A stretch of DNA of 64,000 nucleotides from assembly GCA_018292915.2 (NCBI GenBank), contig JACVVK020000150.1, positions 247,501-311,500 of the forward strand. Reading direction: 5' to 3'. The position numbers and the translations under genes were made by a program. Under the pieces are notes generated by a model, which did no database searches, had not been told where the DNA came from, and saw nothing but the letters and a program-made list of their open reading frames with translations. Positions 44,714 through 57,420 of this stretch are shown here, piece after piece. The stretch's first letter is position 1. Every line of letters starts with the position of its first letter. The DNA is from Batillaria attramentaria. Taxonomy: Eukaryota; Mollusca; Gastropoda; Batillariidae.

Positions 44714-46858
44714 CCGATTTTTACTTTACACAGGGAATGAAATGAACATGCAGAAATACCACAGAATTACTTCACACCAGCTGGGAACTTAATTTAAGGC
44801 CCTTAACAGAAACATAGCAGGCTACCTCATGTTGCATACATTTTCACAAGAAATAACTTCACTCCTGTTGAGAGTTAAATCAATTCTTACCTTCACTATC
44901 ATCATTAAATACAAGAGTTTCTTGGGGGAGTTCACCATCTGTCTCTGACTCTGAATCTGGCAATACCAGTGTAGCCCCACCTGCAAACATAAGGCACTAT
45001 AAATATATGTACACGTATATATATTTGATTATGAAAAATTAGTTGCTACTCCACATGCAATACCAGTCCTGAAATCTTTTTACACAGTTGAAACCAAGTG
45101 GTTTAAGTGATCATCTACAATTTCTACGTAGTTGCAAAAAAGAAATCAATATAAAACTAGAACAGCAAAGCCTTTATGAACAGCGTGTAGTCATTTCAAA
45201 CACAAGAAACTGTCAATAAATGCTAATGTGTTTTTAAACTTTTTGAAAGATCAAGTTTTTCAACTTCATTCAGCTAGTATGACCTTGCCCTGTAGTCAAG
45301 GCCATTCAAAACCATACACTCATGCTTCTGTTTCAACTTATACGCATGTAAGGCATTTACATAACATGCGCCAGCAAACAGCCAACAGTTTGGTACAGTA
45401 AACATAAATTCATGGCCCCTCTCCTCACCTTGGCTTCTGGAAGATTTCCTTGAAAATTCTGGAGTTTCCATGACAGCAATTGCGGTGTCTCCAGATAGTT
45501 TGCAAGGTCCTGGAAAATTGAAGGACAAACATTGATGATTCAACAAACACATGTAATATTCAACAAGGTCACTTAAAGGCCCCACTCTACCATTTTAGGC
45601 TAAAAAAAAAAAAAAATCATGCTGAGCTGTGTTGGTGGTGTCCAGCCCAGACAGGCTTGCATTCAGCTGAGCCAGAATGCAGTAGCCAGTGGTGGTGTTG
45701 CTGACGACAATCGACAAACATGGCAGATATTGTACATGGACGGCTGAGTTTTCCTCATTCACACAACCATCAAAGGTCAGTGTGTTGCATTCGCAGCCAT
45801 AGTAATCACTAAGATAGGCAATTTTGGATGGACAGGTGCAATAACAAGTGCAACTGTTCCAAAACAAAATTCTCACTACATAAAGCCATAGTAGCAATGG
45901 TGTCTTTATGACATGCTGTGTCACACATCATTTTGTCAAGTCACACAATCACAACCATTTTTCAGCTGAGCAACTTGCAAAACAGCATTGAGATCAACTG
46001 TACGGATCTTTTTTTTACTATGATCTGTACAAGATTTTAATATGCATACGTCTACAGTGGATCTTGTTTTCTTTTGTCGTTTTTTTATGGAGAAAGCGTG
46101 GCTCCAGAGCCACCTGAGTGTATGCATGACCTGTCATTATGGGTGCATGTTCTGCTCTGCGATAAGTTACCCGCATGCCTTCTTCATGAAAACTCAAAAC
46201 CACCTACTTGTGACTGTCACATCTCAGCAACACAACTGTTACTTCTTCAGCATACAAAAATATAGAAAAAAGGCAAAGCCTTCAAGGCTCACGTGTGAAT
46301 GACACTGGTACCACTGCCTATCATCATGCCAGATTTTGTGACCCTGACCTTTGTTACATGAGAGAAAATGCAAATAGATTAAAGTTTTGCATTCTATTCC
46401 TGTGACCCTGACCTCCAGCAGAGGTCACTGCAAATGAAATCCCTGGGTAAGTCTTGTGGTTTGTCTAGCATCTTGTAAGATTTGGTGCCTCTGGCATTTG
46501 TAGTTCGCGAGAAAATATCAATGTTAAGGTGTTACATCTGAAATAGTCATTGTGACCCCTATGAACTTAACCTTTGGGCAAAGTCACCCGAAAGGGTATG
46601 TTTGGAACGCCCTTACCACTACCTATCATGATGCCAGATTTCGTGACCCTGGCCTGTGTTATGTCATCAGAGAAAATGCAAATAGATTAAAATTTTGCAT
46701 TCTATTCCTGTGACCTTGACCTCCAGGAGAGGTCACTGAAGAGGATATTCCTGGATAGGTCTTGTGGCTGTCGATCATCTTGTAAGATTTGGTGCCTCTG
46801 GTGTTTGTAGTTCCCAAGAAAATGCCAATGTTACGGTTTTCTATACATTTACTGCGCA

Positions 46859-46895
<37 letters not shown>

Positions 46896-48520
46896 CGGAG
46901 GGTTAGTACATAGACTCCCATTGTTACACACATGAGCCAAAAATAATTTCTGGTATAAAAGATTACTCTTACCAAAACCACCTGATGCTTCAACTTCTCT
47001 TGTGGTGAGGTGGTCCCCATCAACTGCACTCAAAACAGGCTGGAAGGGGGAAAATGACATGACAGATGACATAACTGCATGACTGGCATAAAAAGTTACA
47101 AAAGTAAAAGGTACCACAGAAAATTTACATGCTGAAATTTTAAAATTGTGGTCTTAACAATGGTGCCCACAGAATGTCTTGTTTACCCATGACCTATCAT
47201 GATGTAAGTGTCAGGCCATTCACCTGGGTTGGCTGTAAAATGTCACTGCTTGCATCACTATCACAGTCTTCATCAGCATCTGCCTTCTCCATTGCCTCTT
47301 CATCAGTTTCAGATCCAGAGTCACCATGAACTGGTGCCTGAAACATCAGTGAAGGCATCAAAGTCTTGAAGAGTTTAGCACAGCTGCATGGACTGGTGAA
47401 TCATAAGAGGACCAGCAGAGATTAGGGCATTGTTTAAGTCACGAGTGAACGCTATATTAAGCTACTCAGCCTACTGTTCATGAGTGTATGCATGGATGTG
47501 TCCTTTCATGTGTATTCGCTAAGCTATTTGATAAAGAATGAAGAACAGTCAAATTCTTCTTCTTCCTTTATTGTACTTGAAGCCAAATAAATCAATTTAT
47601 CTTCATCCACAGATGTACACAATGGAAGCCTTGTTTCTTCATTGTGCGGTGCAATTTGGGATAAACACAACCTGAGATGCAAACAGCATGCATCTTTTAT
47701 GAAATGCACCTAAAACATTCCTCTTGTATGCAACTGAGTGAACATTATGAACTCAACCCACTTAGTAACGTCCTAAGTGACTTAGCCTTAGAATCTGCCA
47801 TCTACTGAAAAAATAAAATGGGAGTCATTTCTCTTGAGTGTATTTATAATGATCTTTCCAGGTCATATGGCTTTTGAAGCATACCTCATAATATTCTGGC
47901 CTTGATGAAAGATAAGAGAAAGGAAATCACATTTACCTTTTCTCCAATGATGTAAGTGCATATCACATCACCAAATGTCAACTGATCATTGTGTTTCAGC
48001 TCATATCGAACCTCTGGTGAAAGGAACATCTGAAAAATATGAACAGTAAATGTAATGCATGTAACCTCTTTTACAGAATCAGTGAATAAGTCAAGTGACA
48101 AACAACCATTGCCAGCTAGAGAAAGTGAACACGGAGATTAAAAGAAATAATACAATACACTTGGCTGTGATACAAGTGATATTGGCAGAGTGTTTGTAAT
48201 CTTTACTGTAACCATTGGACAGCTGCCGCCTGCATTGTATTTAGTAATAATAATAGTAGTAAGCACGCAAACTGAAGAGTTTGTAGAGACTGGAGAATAT
48301 TGCAATTTGCAACTGCACACACTGATACAGTATAATTTTTCCATACATGTACAAACAAGAAAAAGAAAATACTTATAAACATGTGCTGAACTTTTCAAAC
48401 ACACACCAGAGGTGCCACCCCCCCCCCCCCACCCCCCAATATGTATCAGTACTATTTCACACAAATGTCAGTAGTTTTCAGCCCTTGTCAGTATTCTGCT
48501 GTACAAAGAAAATAACACAA

Positions 48521-48577
<57 letters not shown>

Positions 48578-51500
48578 CTCAAAGTGAAAACGCAAAGCAA
48601 TTCCAGCTTAGACAAAATTGTAAAGTTTCAAAGCTGACTATAGGCAGAATTGCCCATTTGTATATGAACAGCAGTCTTAAACCATATCAACTCTTACTGG
48701 TACAGCACGCTGTGACTTGTGATAAATCAGAACTAAAAGATGGTGCACTCACACTAGTTCTGTCGTTTTCGGTTCATGCACAGCTGTACTTTCTAAGGAT
48801 CCTTTTGAAATACATGTATTTCAAATATGTCTCCTCCGTATTTCCGTAATTAATTGAGTTATGCTAAAAATAATACGTCCAATGCGTACTAACTGGCACA
48901 TATGCACACACAAACCATACTGTACAGACACATACGAAAGTGCTACTGCATCAAGAATACCTTTCCACGCTTGGATTTGTTCCGGCTGCCTTTGTCATAC
49001 AGAAGATGAGTTCCTGTGTTTATTACAATACATGCATGTTCCTTGGACACTGCCTGGTAGATTGAAACAAAAATGACATCAATGATCCAGAAATTCTGAT
49101 CCAGACTAAACAGCAATTATTAAATCAATCAGGTGTGAAGGTTTCGCAATGCAGCAATTACACACCAGTCATTTCAGGATTTCTCTTAGACTTAGTCAGA
49201 AAGAAAATCTCAAGTGAAATCTAAAGACAAACTAAAATCTTGCATGTCAACAGTAACTCACTAACTGTAGCTGTTTGAGTCTTACTGGTCTCGTTTTTTT
49301 GTTTTTTCAATTGTATGGTTTCACGCAAGTGAAAGCCTTGCCTTGTAAACCTGTTTAACACAATGAAGCAGGAATAAAAAGATCACTGCCAGCCTTGACC
49401 AAGTGACATTATACAGTGTGATTATGTGATTTACCTGAAGAACACAGCCAGCAACAAAAGATACCTTAACATCAGTTTATCAACAACAGGCGTTTTCTTC
49501 TTTTTTCTTCCTTTGTGTGTTTACTGTTGTGTTTCTGCTTTTCAAATGAGGATGTAATGCAACTTACAAAGCAATGTTTTACACCAACAGGGATAACAAT
49601 AATAACAACAATAAAACTCTGTGCGCCAATCACTCACTGACACTCATGCACATTTTACAAAGCTGTGCAATTCTGAGGAAAATGTGTACCATTAATACTG
49701 TATCTGGCTTTAAGCAGGGACAAAAATACAAAAGTATATTACGACACTACCAGACTGTCAGAATGAACACTTTTTTCCCAATATTCTCTTCACACACTAT
49801 GCATTTACACACAAAGAATAAACACACAAAGCCACACACACTCACACTAAAAGTGAAACAGCAACTAGAGAGGCAGAAGCCTACTTGGCAAACTTGTGAA
49901 ATGGGTCAAAGTCATTCAAAAGAGTATGGCTGTTAAGGTCTTAACACTGTCTATCATCATGTCAAGTTATGTGTCTTTGGTGATTGTAGGTTCTGAGAAA
50001 ATTGCAATGTCACAGTTTCCCATGGACAGTGTGTATGGCCCTGACTTTAAGTCAAGGTCATTCAAACAAGATGTGTCCATAAAGATTCGCAACACCCATC
50101 ATTATGCCAAGTATAAAGATCTTATTGCTGCCAAGTAAAGGTCTTACTGCTGCTTAAAATTCACAACAGACACATCCAATGACCTTGATCTGTTAGTCAA
50201 GGTCATTCTATGAGGCATATCTGGAAAGGTCTTATTGCTGTCTATCATCTACCAAATTTGGTGCCTCTGCTGGGTTTTTGTTTTGTTTGTTTCTGAGAAA
50301 ATACCAATGTTAAAAAATTTTTTTTAAAGTTTTCCACAAGACATGTATGACGTTGCCCTTGACTCAAGGTCACTGAATACAGGTATGTCAGTAAAGGTCT
50401 TTTCAATGTGTATCATCATGCAAATTGTGATGCTTCAGGTTTTGTAGATTTTAAGAAAATGCCAATGTCGAAATTGCAAACGAAAAGCTTTAGTCAAGGT
50501 CATTCAAAAGGATATGTTATGAAAGGTCTTGTTGCTGTGTAGCATCATGCCAAGTTTGGTGCCTCTGCTGTTTTGTTTTTGTTTTTTTGTTTTTTTTTGG
50601 GGGGGGGGTTGTTTTTCTGAGAAAATGCCAATGTTAAAGTGTTTTGCAAACAGCTTGTATGGCCTTGACCTTGACTCAATGTCAGTAAAGGTCTTATCAA
50701 TGTCTATCATCATGCCAAGTTTAAGGCCTCTGGTCTTTGTCCATTCTGAGAAAATGCCAATGTTAATGTTCATAAAGTTAAACATAAGGCTTCAAGACAG
50801 CCATAATGACCTTGACTCTAAGGCTATGCTTTAAAAGGTCTCATGGCTGTCTATCAGCATGCCAAGTTTGGTGCCTCTGCTATTTGTAGATTCTGACAAA
50901 ATGACTATGTTAAAGTTTTTCTGCACGCACACACACACACACACACACACAGACGATGGAGGGTTACTACACAGACTCACTTTGTTACATAAGTAAGCAA
51001 AAAACCAAAACTAGTTTTACTGTTGATGGAATACAGATGTGGCAGGACTCGTGTCTTCCTATGATGTTGTCACCTGCAAAATATAATCTGTACTTTAAAC
51101 CACATCCAGGCACCCACAAAAACTTTGACTGTGTGGTGCTCATGCAATCATGCAAGCGAATGAATTGATCAACCACTCTCAGACAGGCGGAACTGCAGAT
51201 CACTCTATATGAGCTTTCTCACACAGGTGGTACTGCAGATCACTCTGTAAGAGCACAACTGTGACAAATTTCCACAATTCTTTCTTACATACATATATAC
51301 ATATATATGCATAAACTGTGAGTGTGCAGGTGGCAGGCTGGGCATTGCACTGTCAGTTATGATCTTGAAGCGAAAGACGTTTGCATGCAACTCCCAGGTG
51401 GCCATTGCAGATTTAAGATCACCTGCACATGGTGGAAAAGGATGTTAACCCCCAAACACCCACCCTCGTTTGGTGACTCAGCTGTTTGTTGATAGAGAAA

Positions 51501-52215
51501 ATGCCAACGTTACAGTTTTCCAAAAACAGTTTATATGGCCTTGACTTTGACACAACGAAACTGAATACAGCTATGTCAGTAAAGGGTTCAACAATGCCTA
51601 TCATCATGCAAAGTCTGAGGCCTCTGGTTTCTAAAGTTTTCCACATTAGCTTGTGCGACCTTGACTCGAAGTCATTGAATACAGGTGTAAAGGTGTTATC
51701 AAGTTTGATGCCTCTGGCATCTCTAGATTCTGAGAAAATGCCAATGTAACATTTCAAAACAGATGGCTTTAATGACCTTGAACTTGAGTCAAGGTCATTT
51801 AAAAAGGCATGTTTTGAAAGGTCTTATCACTGTGCATCACCATACGTTACACATGTGAGGCAATGATCAATTTTTCACACATTATATATATATATAATAT
51901 GGGCAGTTATGTGCCTTGATTCAGCCACTTTTTGTTTACCAAAACTTGTCTGGCATCATCACCGCATTTCCGATGTGACATTTGTGCATGACATGACAGT
52001 GGGTGAGTGGCACTTTTCCTCCCACAGATTTCTTGCACTTCAAATCAAAGGATTATGAACTAAGCAGCACAAGATACACTTACATCATGAGTAATGTAAG
52101 TCAGATTTTTGTAAGTCAGAGTTCGTTATTGTGATTTTTGTGTGTGGTTTCAATTCAATTCAATTCAATTCAATATAACTTTATTGTCTGTCGATGGCAG
52201 AAAATTTTCTTCTGG

Positions 52216-52252
<37 letters not shown>

Positions 52253-54078
52253 CTACATTAATTTATCTAGACATATAAATCCATACATATTAAACACAGA
52301 TCCTAAAGTAATGTGTGATGTCCAAGTCTAATACTATGCTACTAAACTAAGAAATCTAAACTAAAAGATGGCACGGGCATAGCGGACATGACACAGCTGA
52401 GGACTAGTCAGATCAAAATTTATACATTTATCTCCACTATTATGTGGCCACTATGCCCAATTTTTCCAATCAAAATTATTTTTCCATAAAAGTGCTTATA
52501 ATGACCTTTCAAACCATACCAAACATGATTCGGAAACAGCTGAGAAAAACCTCTTTAAAAAAATCTCCCAGTTGGCAAGGGTTTATGTTCACACACAGTG
52601 CGTAGGTCATGGGGGAATTCCGTGGCATGCGGTCAAGGTCAGCAATGAGTTAGTACTATAATAGGTTCACACAGTGTGATCAACAGGCCTTTTCTATTTA
52701 TATCTTACAGGCACCTTCTACATACATGTACTTACAACATATCTAACGCTTTAGTGCAAATGTAAAGTATGCAGTTTTATGCTTGATCAAATATTCTTAC
52801 CTACCACTATTGTGTACCCCCGAACGCTGCTGTACATGAACAACATCTAGTATCAATTCCCCTGAATAGGCCATTCATTTATGAGTTTAAAAAGTGTATA
52901 CATTATATACCCCATTCAAAATAGTATAGGGTAAGTAACCAAAATCAATCAATCAAATTAAAACAGGTCAGGGGAACTCAAGATAAGGTGTGTGTTTATA
53001 TAATATATCAGAAGTCAGATAAACTTGACATGGTGCACTGAAGAGTTAATTCATCATGATTTAATCATATCTGCCACTACATGTGCTGGATGGGGTAAAA
53101 CCCAGCTTTACCTTCAAATACCGGATACTGTTTGCACTGAAGGCCCTTCTGCTCATGCAGTTTCAGATGTCCCACCTGAAGAGGGACAAAACATCTTTAC
53201 TACATCTAGTAGTAGTACAACTACAGTCGAACACGCTTAAGTCGAATTCGCAGGGGAAATGGATTTTTGTTCGACGTATCCGAAGTTTGACTTATCCGTG
53301 ACGACGGATAAGGTCGAATTTCGACTCTAGCTTCGAGTTAAGCGAGTTGCACCTTTTCACCCCCTGATTCGGTTTGGAAACTGAAACTGACTTTCCCTGG
53401 TCAACATGAGCTTACTGCTGCTGCGTTGGTATAGTTCGCCCCCTTGTGTCATTTACACCTGCTGTAAATGCACTGTGACCTTCTAAACAACATAGCGATT
53501 GCACCATTACCACAAGGTAACCCCAACCCAAAACCTAACCCTAAACCGATCTAAGCAGGCGAACTCTACTAAATGACTGAGTGTGGATGCGTTTGAATAG
53601 TTTGCCCAGTACGGCCAGGGGTGCGAACTCAGTATACTGAGCCTTACTGCTAGGATTTGTTGTATTCAATACGCTCGTGTAAACTTCCATGTCATCGAAT
53701 CTCGGTAGCTAGTTTGTTCACTTTGAGTTCACTTTGAGTTCAGAGTATTGGCTTGGTCTTACCATAGTCACACATGCAATGCAGAGGAAGGAGAAAGCCA
53801 AGTTTTTTCTGCCGGATGGCTGTTTCGTTCTGACATGAAAGATGCCTGGCACCAAACGGTGATAAGTTTCCAGCTTATGTTTTCTTCTTTTTTTCTAGTT
53901 TCACTGACTCTTATTCTGCTTGTAAGATCAGCAGCGTCATCTGTGCGCGCGCGTGCGTGCGTGTGTGTGTGTGTGTTTGCAGTGATCGTATGTGCTCAAT
54001 AAATTCTAGTGCAACGTCATATAAACACACGCAGTCAAATAGCAGAAAGATCCAACTCTAACGGCACCAACCGGCAAA

Positions 54079-54121
<43 letters not shown>

Positions 54122-55088
54122 TTCACACACCTGGAATAACTCACTGCTTACCCTCCGAATCCGACGGCAAATCACCTTCTTAACACTGGCGACAGAAAAC
54201 CTCAGAGATCAGGGGCACAGGGTCAGATCTCACCCCTAGGTCTGTGCTTGCACGTGTTTCTCGCCAATTTCGTGTTCTACCACCCAAGTAGCCAGCCCTA
54301 AGGCCCGCAGGACACATGACACTGTCAACCTGTACTTGCACGGAAAATGTAAAATCTCCGTGCAAGCCGTGTTTTGGCGCTGATGCAGCAGAAGGACAAA
54401 AAGAAATTCCCGTGCCAGCGACTGGTATGACTTATCCGAGGCTAAAATGGCAGATTTCGTTTGACATAACCGAGTTTTGACTTATCCGTTTTTGAGTACT
54501 CGTTCGACTTATCCGTGGAAAATTTAGTCATACAAAGAGCAAGTTTGGCCGGGAAAAACTTTTTGCTTCGACGTATCCGAAGTTCGACTTAAGCGTGTTT
54601 GACTTAAGCGTATGGGTCTGTACAAGTATTGATCTGCAAAATGGACAGGTGTGGGGAAGTGTCTATCTATTCTATTCGGATACACAAAAGTGATCCATGG
54701 CTGGTTGGTTGTCTTGTTATTTTTGTATTGAACCCTGCATCTATGCTGCAGAAATTTAAGTATAACCCACCCCAGCTGCAGTATATATTTACAATAAAGA
54801 AACTGGACTTCAAAAAGCTTCTGTGTACAGTGAGGTTCAGTGACAACCCCAGCTGGCAATAGTGGCGTTGGAAGATCTAAGTATTCAAACCCCAAACAAT
54901 ATGTATTTAATTTAAATATACTTCTCTTTATTTTAACACTCATCTAGTAACTCAGAAAGCCCACTTGTTCACTGGAATTTGGAAACTGTACAAACCAGTT
55001 TGTGTTGGTTCTGGGTTGTCAAGTCACCACCAAGTTCCTCCTCTTCAAGTTCCACAAAGTTGATAACCTGGGTTGCGTCAATATCCAT
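34240..55088 (-). CDS. MDC1: Mediator of DNA damage checkpoint protein 1
   Basis: Exons: 55088-54996, 51128-51021, 49053-48961, 48029-47937, 47337-47224, 47039-46973, 45509-45429, 44980-44891, 44678-44628, 44124-43976, 42986-41921, 41141-41095, 40948-40805, 40535-38868, 38761-38606, 38178-38110, 37112-37013, 36138-35983, 35094-35069, 34901-34619, 34409-34240. Every phase joins, giving about 1,607 codons. The protein starts MDIDATQVINF, like human MEDTQAIDW, then has FHA (exons 2-4), acidic SETDEE/SETDGE sites, TQ motifs, a basic Ser-rich exon 14, and tandem BRCTs. MDC1 binds gamma-H2AX at chromatin breaks and recruits ATM, MRN and RNF8. Human is about 2,090 residues; the vertebrate PST repeats are absent here. 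The final exon is uncertain: phase gives a stop at 34240, but another frame ends APSKRRR at 34346 and also looks plausible. Confidence 0.9.
36335..36495 (+). repeat. Dispersed short repeat, copy 2
   Basis: Diverged relative of 27213-27400: GAGCTTTATCCAAACGCTTG, AGCACCGCAAACTGAACC, CATGTGGTGCAAAGTGTCGG and TTCAAGTTTCAGAATTTAAA appear in the same order. It lies in an MDC1 intron. Confidence 0.5.
36515..36700 (+). repeat. TCAAGGTCA-family dispersed repeat, short copy
   Basis: This contains ATCAGCATGCCAAGTTTGAT, GCCTCTGCTGTTTGTAGATT and CTGAGAAAATGCCAATGTTA, then a (CA)-rich tract and ACGACCGAGGGTTATTACAC. The same blocks define the larger arrays at 46330, 49900, 51420 and 62580. It lies in an MDC1 intron between BRCT exons. 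Confidence 0.7.
42087..42638 (-). repeat. MDC1: MDC1 exon 11: nine DDATQxI-type protein repeats
   Basis: Nine consecutive units of 18-22 residues begin DDVTQVM, DDATQAI, ADATQVI, DDATQPI, SDATLAI, DDATLAI, GDATRAI, DDATLAI and DDTTQLI. Most continue with DD/ED and an (A/T)(T/S)E/D segment before (G)VNF. Five keep the TQ dipeptide; four have TL or TR. The unit heads copy the protein's own N-terminal DATQVI. Confidence 0.9.
46330..46920 (+). repeat. TCAAGGTCA-family repeat, two units plus (CA)n end
   Basis: Two units of about 290 bp share GCCAGATTT(T/C)GTGACCCTG, GAGAAAATGCAAATAGATTA and TTGCATTCTATTCCTGTGAC. They are followed by (CA)n at about 46863-46892 and GACGGAGGGTTAGTACATAG. It ends about 50 bp from MDC1 exon 46973-47039. 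Confidence 0.75.
48521..48575. repeat. (CA)n microsatellite
   Basis: A CA repeat of about 27 units lies in the MDC1 intron between FHA exons 3 and 4. Confidence 0.95.
49900..51000 (+). repeat. TCAAGGTCA-family tandem array
   Basis: About seven diverged units of roughly 140-180 bp repeat AAGGTCTTA...TCTATCATCATGCCAAGTT...TTCTGAGAAAATGCCAATGTT...TGACCTTGA. Exact TCAAGGTCA occurs at 50052, 50196, 50364 and 50494. The array ends in (CA)n (about 50927-50951) and GATGGAGGGTTACTACACAG, 20 bp before MDC1 FHA exon 2. Partial open frames reading NIGIFSE on the minus strand are by-products. Confidence 0.85.
51420..51850 (+). repeat. TCAAGGTCA-family array, further units
   Basis: Two to three further units of the same family lie on the other side of MDC1 exon 2, with TCAAGGTCA at 51789-51797 and GAGAAAATGCCAA(C/T)GTTA blocks. 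It is not coding. Confidence 0.75.
52154..52255 (-). mobile_element. Retroelement 3' tail with (TTCAA)n
   Basis: Four to five TTCAA units are followed by TATAACTTTATTGTCTGTCG and a (CA)n tract. A related ATTTATTGTCTGT segment lies at about 43670-43690. Pentamer tails of this form are typical ends of truncated non-LTR elements; no coding part remains. Confidence 0.45.
53224..54620. mobile_element. Non-autonomous pogo/Tigger-like transposon, 1.4 kb
   Basis: The left end starts CAGTCGAACACGCTTAAGTC. The right end, reversed, starts CAGACCCATACGCTTAAGTC and repeats AACACGCTTAAGTCGAAC. TA flanks both ends (53222-53223, 54621-54622). Subterminal TTCGAC(G/T)TATCCG(A)AG boxes are repeated at both sides. 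No transposase frame is present. It lies in MDC1 intron 1. Confidence 0.75.
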
Positions 55089-56467
55089 CTTGGTTCTTAC
55101 TGTCTGAAATGTAAATTTTATAATAAACCACCAACTGTGACTTAGTAAGTTAATTGTCAATGTCAAGTCAACTGACCTACTAAGTGACATAAGTTCAAAA
55201 TTCAGACTATGGCAGGCTACAGTCGTCGCCTTCATGGCGAGCTGTGGGTGGAATCCCAAGTGGAGAAGTATGTCTATAAAAATAAATTACATACATGTGG
55301 AAACTGTTCCTGGCTCAATCATAGTCAATGCATACTCCAGATTTCACCCCAAGCAAAATTCAAATTATAAACTCTTGAAGAAATCAGGCATAATTTAGAA
55401 AACTTAAACTGCGTTTTTCAGCATGCAGAACTTTCTGGATGGTCAGGCTGTAAGCAGTAAAGCACACTTGTCTAGATATCTGTCTGCTGTATTCAAGCTA
55501 AACAGTGTTTAGCATGGTGTTTAACACCATTGCCCTTGATTATCTAGTACTGCTTAGTATAGTTTCAAGCTGCACCCTTAGGCTGAATCTGGTCAACTAT
55601 ACCAGCTCAGCTACACTAAATTAGTATAAATATTTCACCTGCTTAGTTCGGTTAAGGGTTAGATTTGGTTGGTTAAGGGTTGTTTAAGGGTTAAATGTGG
55701 TATTGATGCAGTCAGTCACTGAGCTGTTTAGACTGTCGCAGTGCATTTACACGAGGTGCAAATGAAGCAAGGGGGCGAACTAAACCAAGGCAGCGCCACC
55801 CATACAAGGTCCAACACAAAGGTTTAAGATCATTTTATATTTTCTCATATCACAGAATTCATTTGGATTGCTCAGATACGGCAAATTGTTCAGCAAGGAA
55901 CGCAGTTACCACTTAAACTATGTGTAACTTTCCAAAACAAAATAAACAAAAAATTACATTGATTGGTACTGGTACGTTATTGTACAAGACAGGTAGCAAA
56001 CAAATACAATCGTAGTTCTGTTCTGCTTCGTTGCATCTGGCGAGGAATCTGAAGACTATAACCTCCTAAAATAAAAACACAGCTAAAAAGTTTCGAAGCG
56101 GTTGTGCCCACACTCAAACAATTACAAACAATAACAATTTAAAATTTAAAAAAAAAAATTAAAAAAATGTGCATTGGCAATTGCAAGACACCGTACTCTC
56201 TTGCTGCTCGTCGGCTTTTGGTCGGCTCTGCTTTTACTGTATGTATTTGAATGCGACCGTCCACCCGTGTCAATCGGTCAGTATCAATAGAACCTTACGT
56301 GGTACAGCGACAAAAGGCCTTGATTTCGCTGGCACATGAAATTTACAACTCTAAAATGTTGGCGGAAATATACCCGCCATCGGGGAGTGTGCAGTATGCG
56401 CGAGATTTTACGAGACCCGTGGCATGCACGGATGGTAGGACAGTAGACCTTCAGCTGTTGTCAACAA
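55089..56467. promoter_or_regulatory. Divergent MDC1 / FKBP1A promoter region
   Basis: The 1.38 kb between the two start codons must contain both transcription starts unless 5' UTR introns exist. GGTTAAGGGTT-type blocks repeat near 55650-55695. CpG-containing sequence increases toward 56250-56460, including CGCGAGATTTTACGAG near 56400. No TATA box was recognised. An 86-codon frame (56251-56508) overlaps the FKBP1A start in another frame. Confidence 0.4.
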
Positions 56468-57389
56468 ATGGGGGTGACGAAAGAAACGATAAGACAAGGA
56501 GATGGTAATATGTTATACGTGCAGAACCTATTCACAGAGATTATAGTCTGAATGACGAGATGGTGGTTGACAACAAAGTAGTTGTACACGCGAAAGCGAG
56601 TTAGACTTGGGGATCGGTCATAATTTGTGTCCAGCCCAGAACATCGATTGTGTGGATGTAAACATAATTGACCTATGCAGACACACACTACGAAAGGTGC
56701 CAAATTTCTGTGTAGCTGAACCGCATAACACCGTTTTTAACATTCGGTGATTATTTACTTCAGGACATGCATATCAGGATTGATGCTAGGGGTAGAGCTT
56801 TTCACTGTACGTTTTCTTGGTGGAAGTTAAACCCAGGCGGTCTGTTTTCAGTATGCCAAAGCACCAGGGTTGTTAATGCATGGTAAATTTGAGACTTGCA
56901 TGCTCGCATTTCTTCAGTGCTCAGAGAAAATCTATCACCACATACAGAAACCATGGATCTGGCCAGCATGTTGATTTCTTTTGCAAAAGTGATACTGCCT
57001 TTCCAAGAAACGGTAAAAACATCATAGTCAAAAGAACCATGCTTGTGTCCCTATCCTCAATCTGTCATTGTGGACAGTCAGACTGGGTCCTGCTTATTAT
57101 TGGAAACACCAGTACAAACATCTAGTAATGAGTAGTATGAAATAATAGGTGGGTTAATTATGTCAGTCATACTCACACGCCCCTTGGTTGAAACTTTTGT
57201 GGTTTTGAAAATTGTCTGCAGATTCACAGAAGAGCAAAACAGTGTTGCAATAATCTCCTCTTGGACTCATGAGCAGATGACTCTTAGTTGATCATGTACA
57301 CGTGAACAGATTTTAGTAGAGGTCTAGTATTAGTAGCAAAATAAAACTTACCAGTATGCACGAGTGTCATGGTTTCCGTCATCTTCTTT

Positions 57390-57420
<31 letters not shown>

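Larger units (their letters stand above)
47937..51128 (-). other. MDC1: MDC1 FHA domain (exons 2-4)
   Basis: Exon 2 (51128-51021) gives FAGDNIIGRHESCHICIPST, exon 3 (49053-48961) AVSKEHACIVI...YDKGSRN, exon 4 (48029-47937) MFLSPEVRYELKHNDQLTFG and DVICTY. The phosphothreonine-binding landmarks GR, S-x-x-H and N line up with human GRMPDC, SKQH and SLN. In human MDC1 this domain binds phosphorylated Thr4 of a second MDC1 and also ATM. All three exons are in phase 0 and are 108, 93 and 93 nt. Confidence 0.9.

Noticed and set aside
53520..53555. Telomere-like CCTAACCCTAAACC
   Set aside because: Only a couple of irregular units inside a pogo-like element; not an array.
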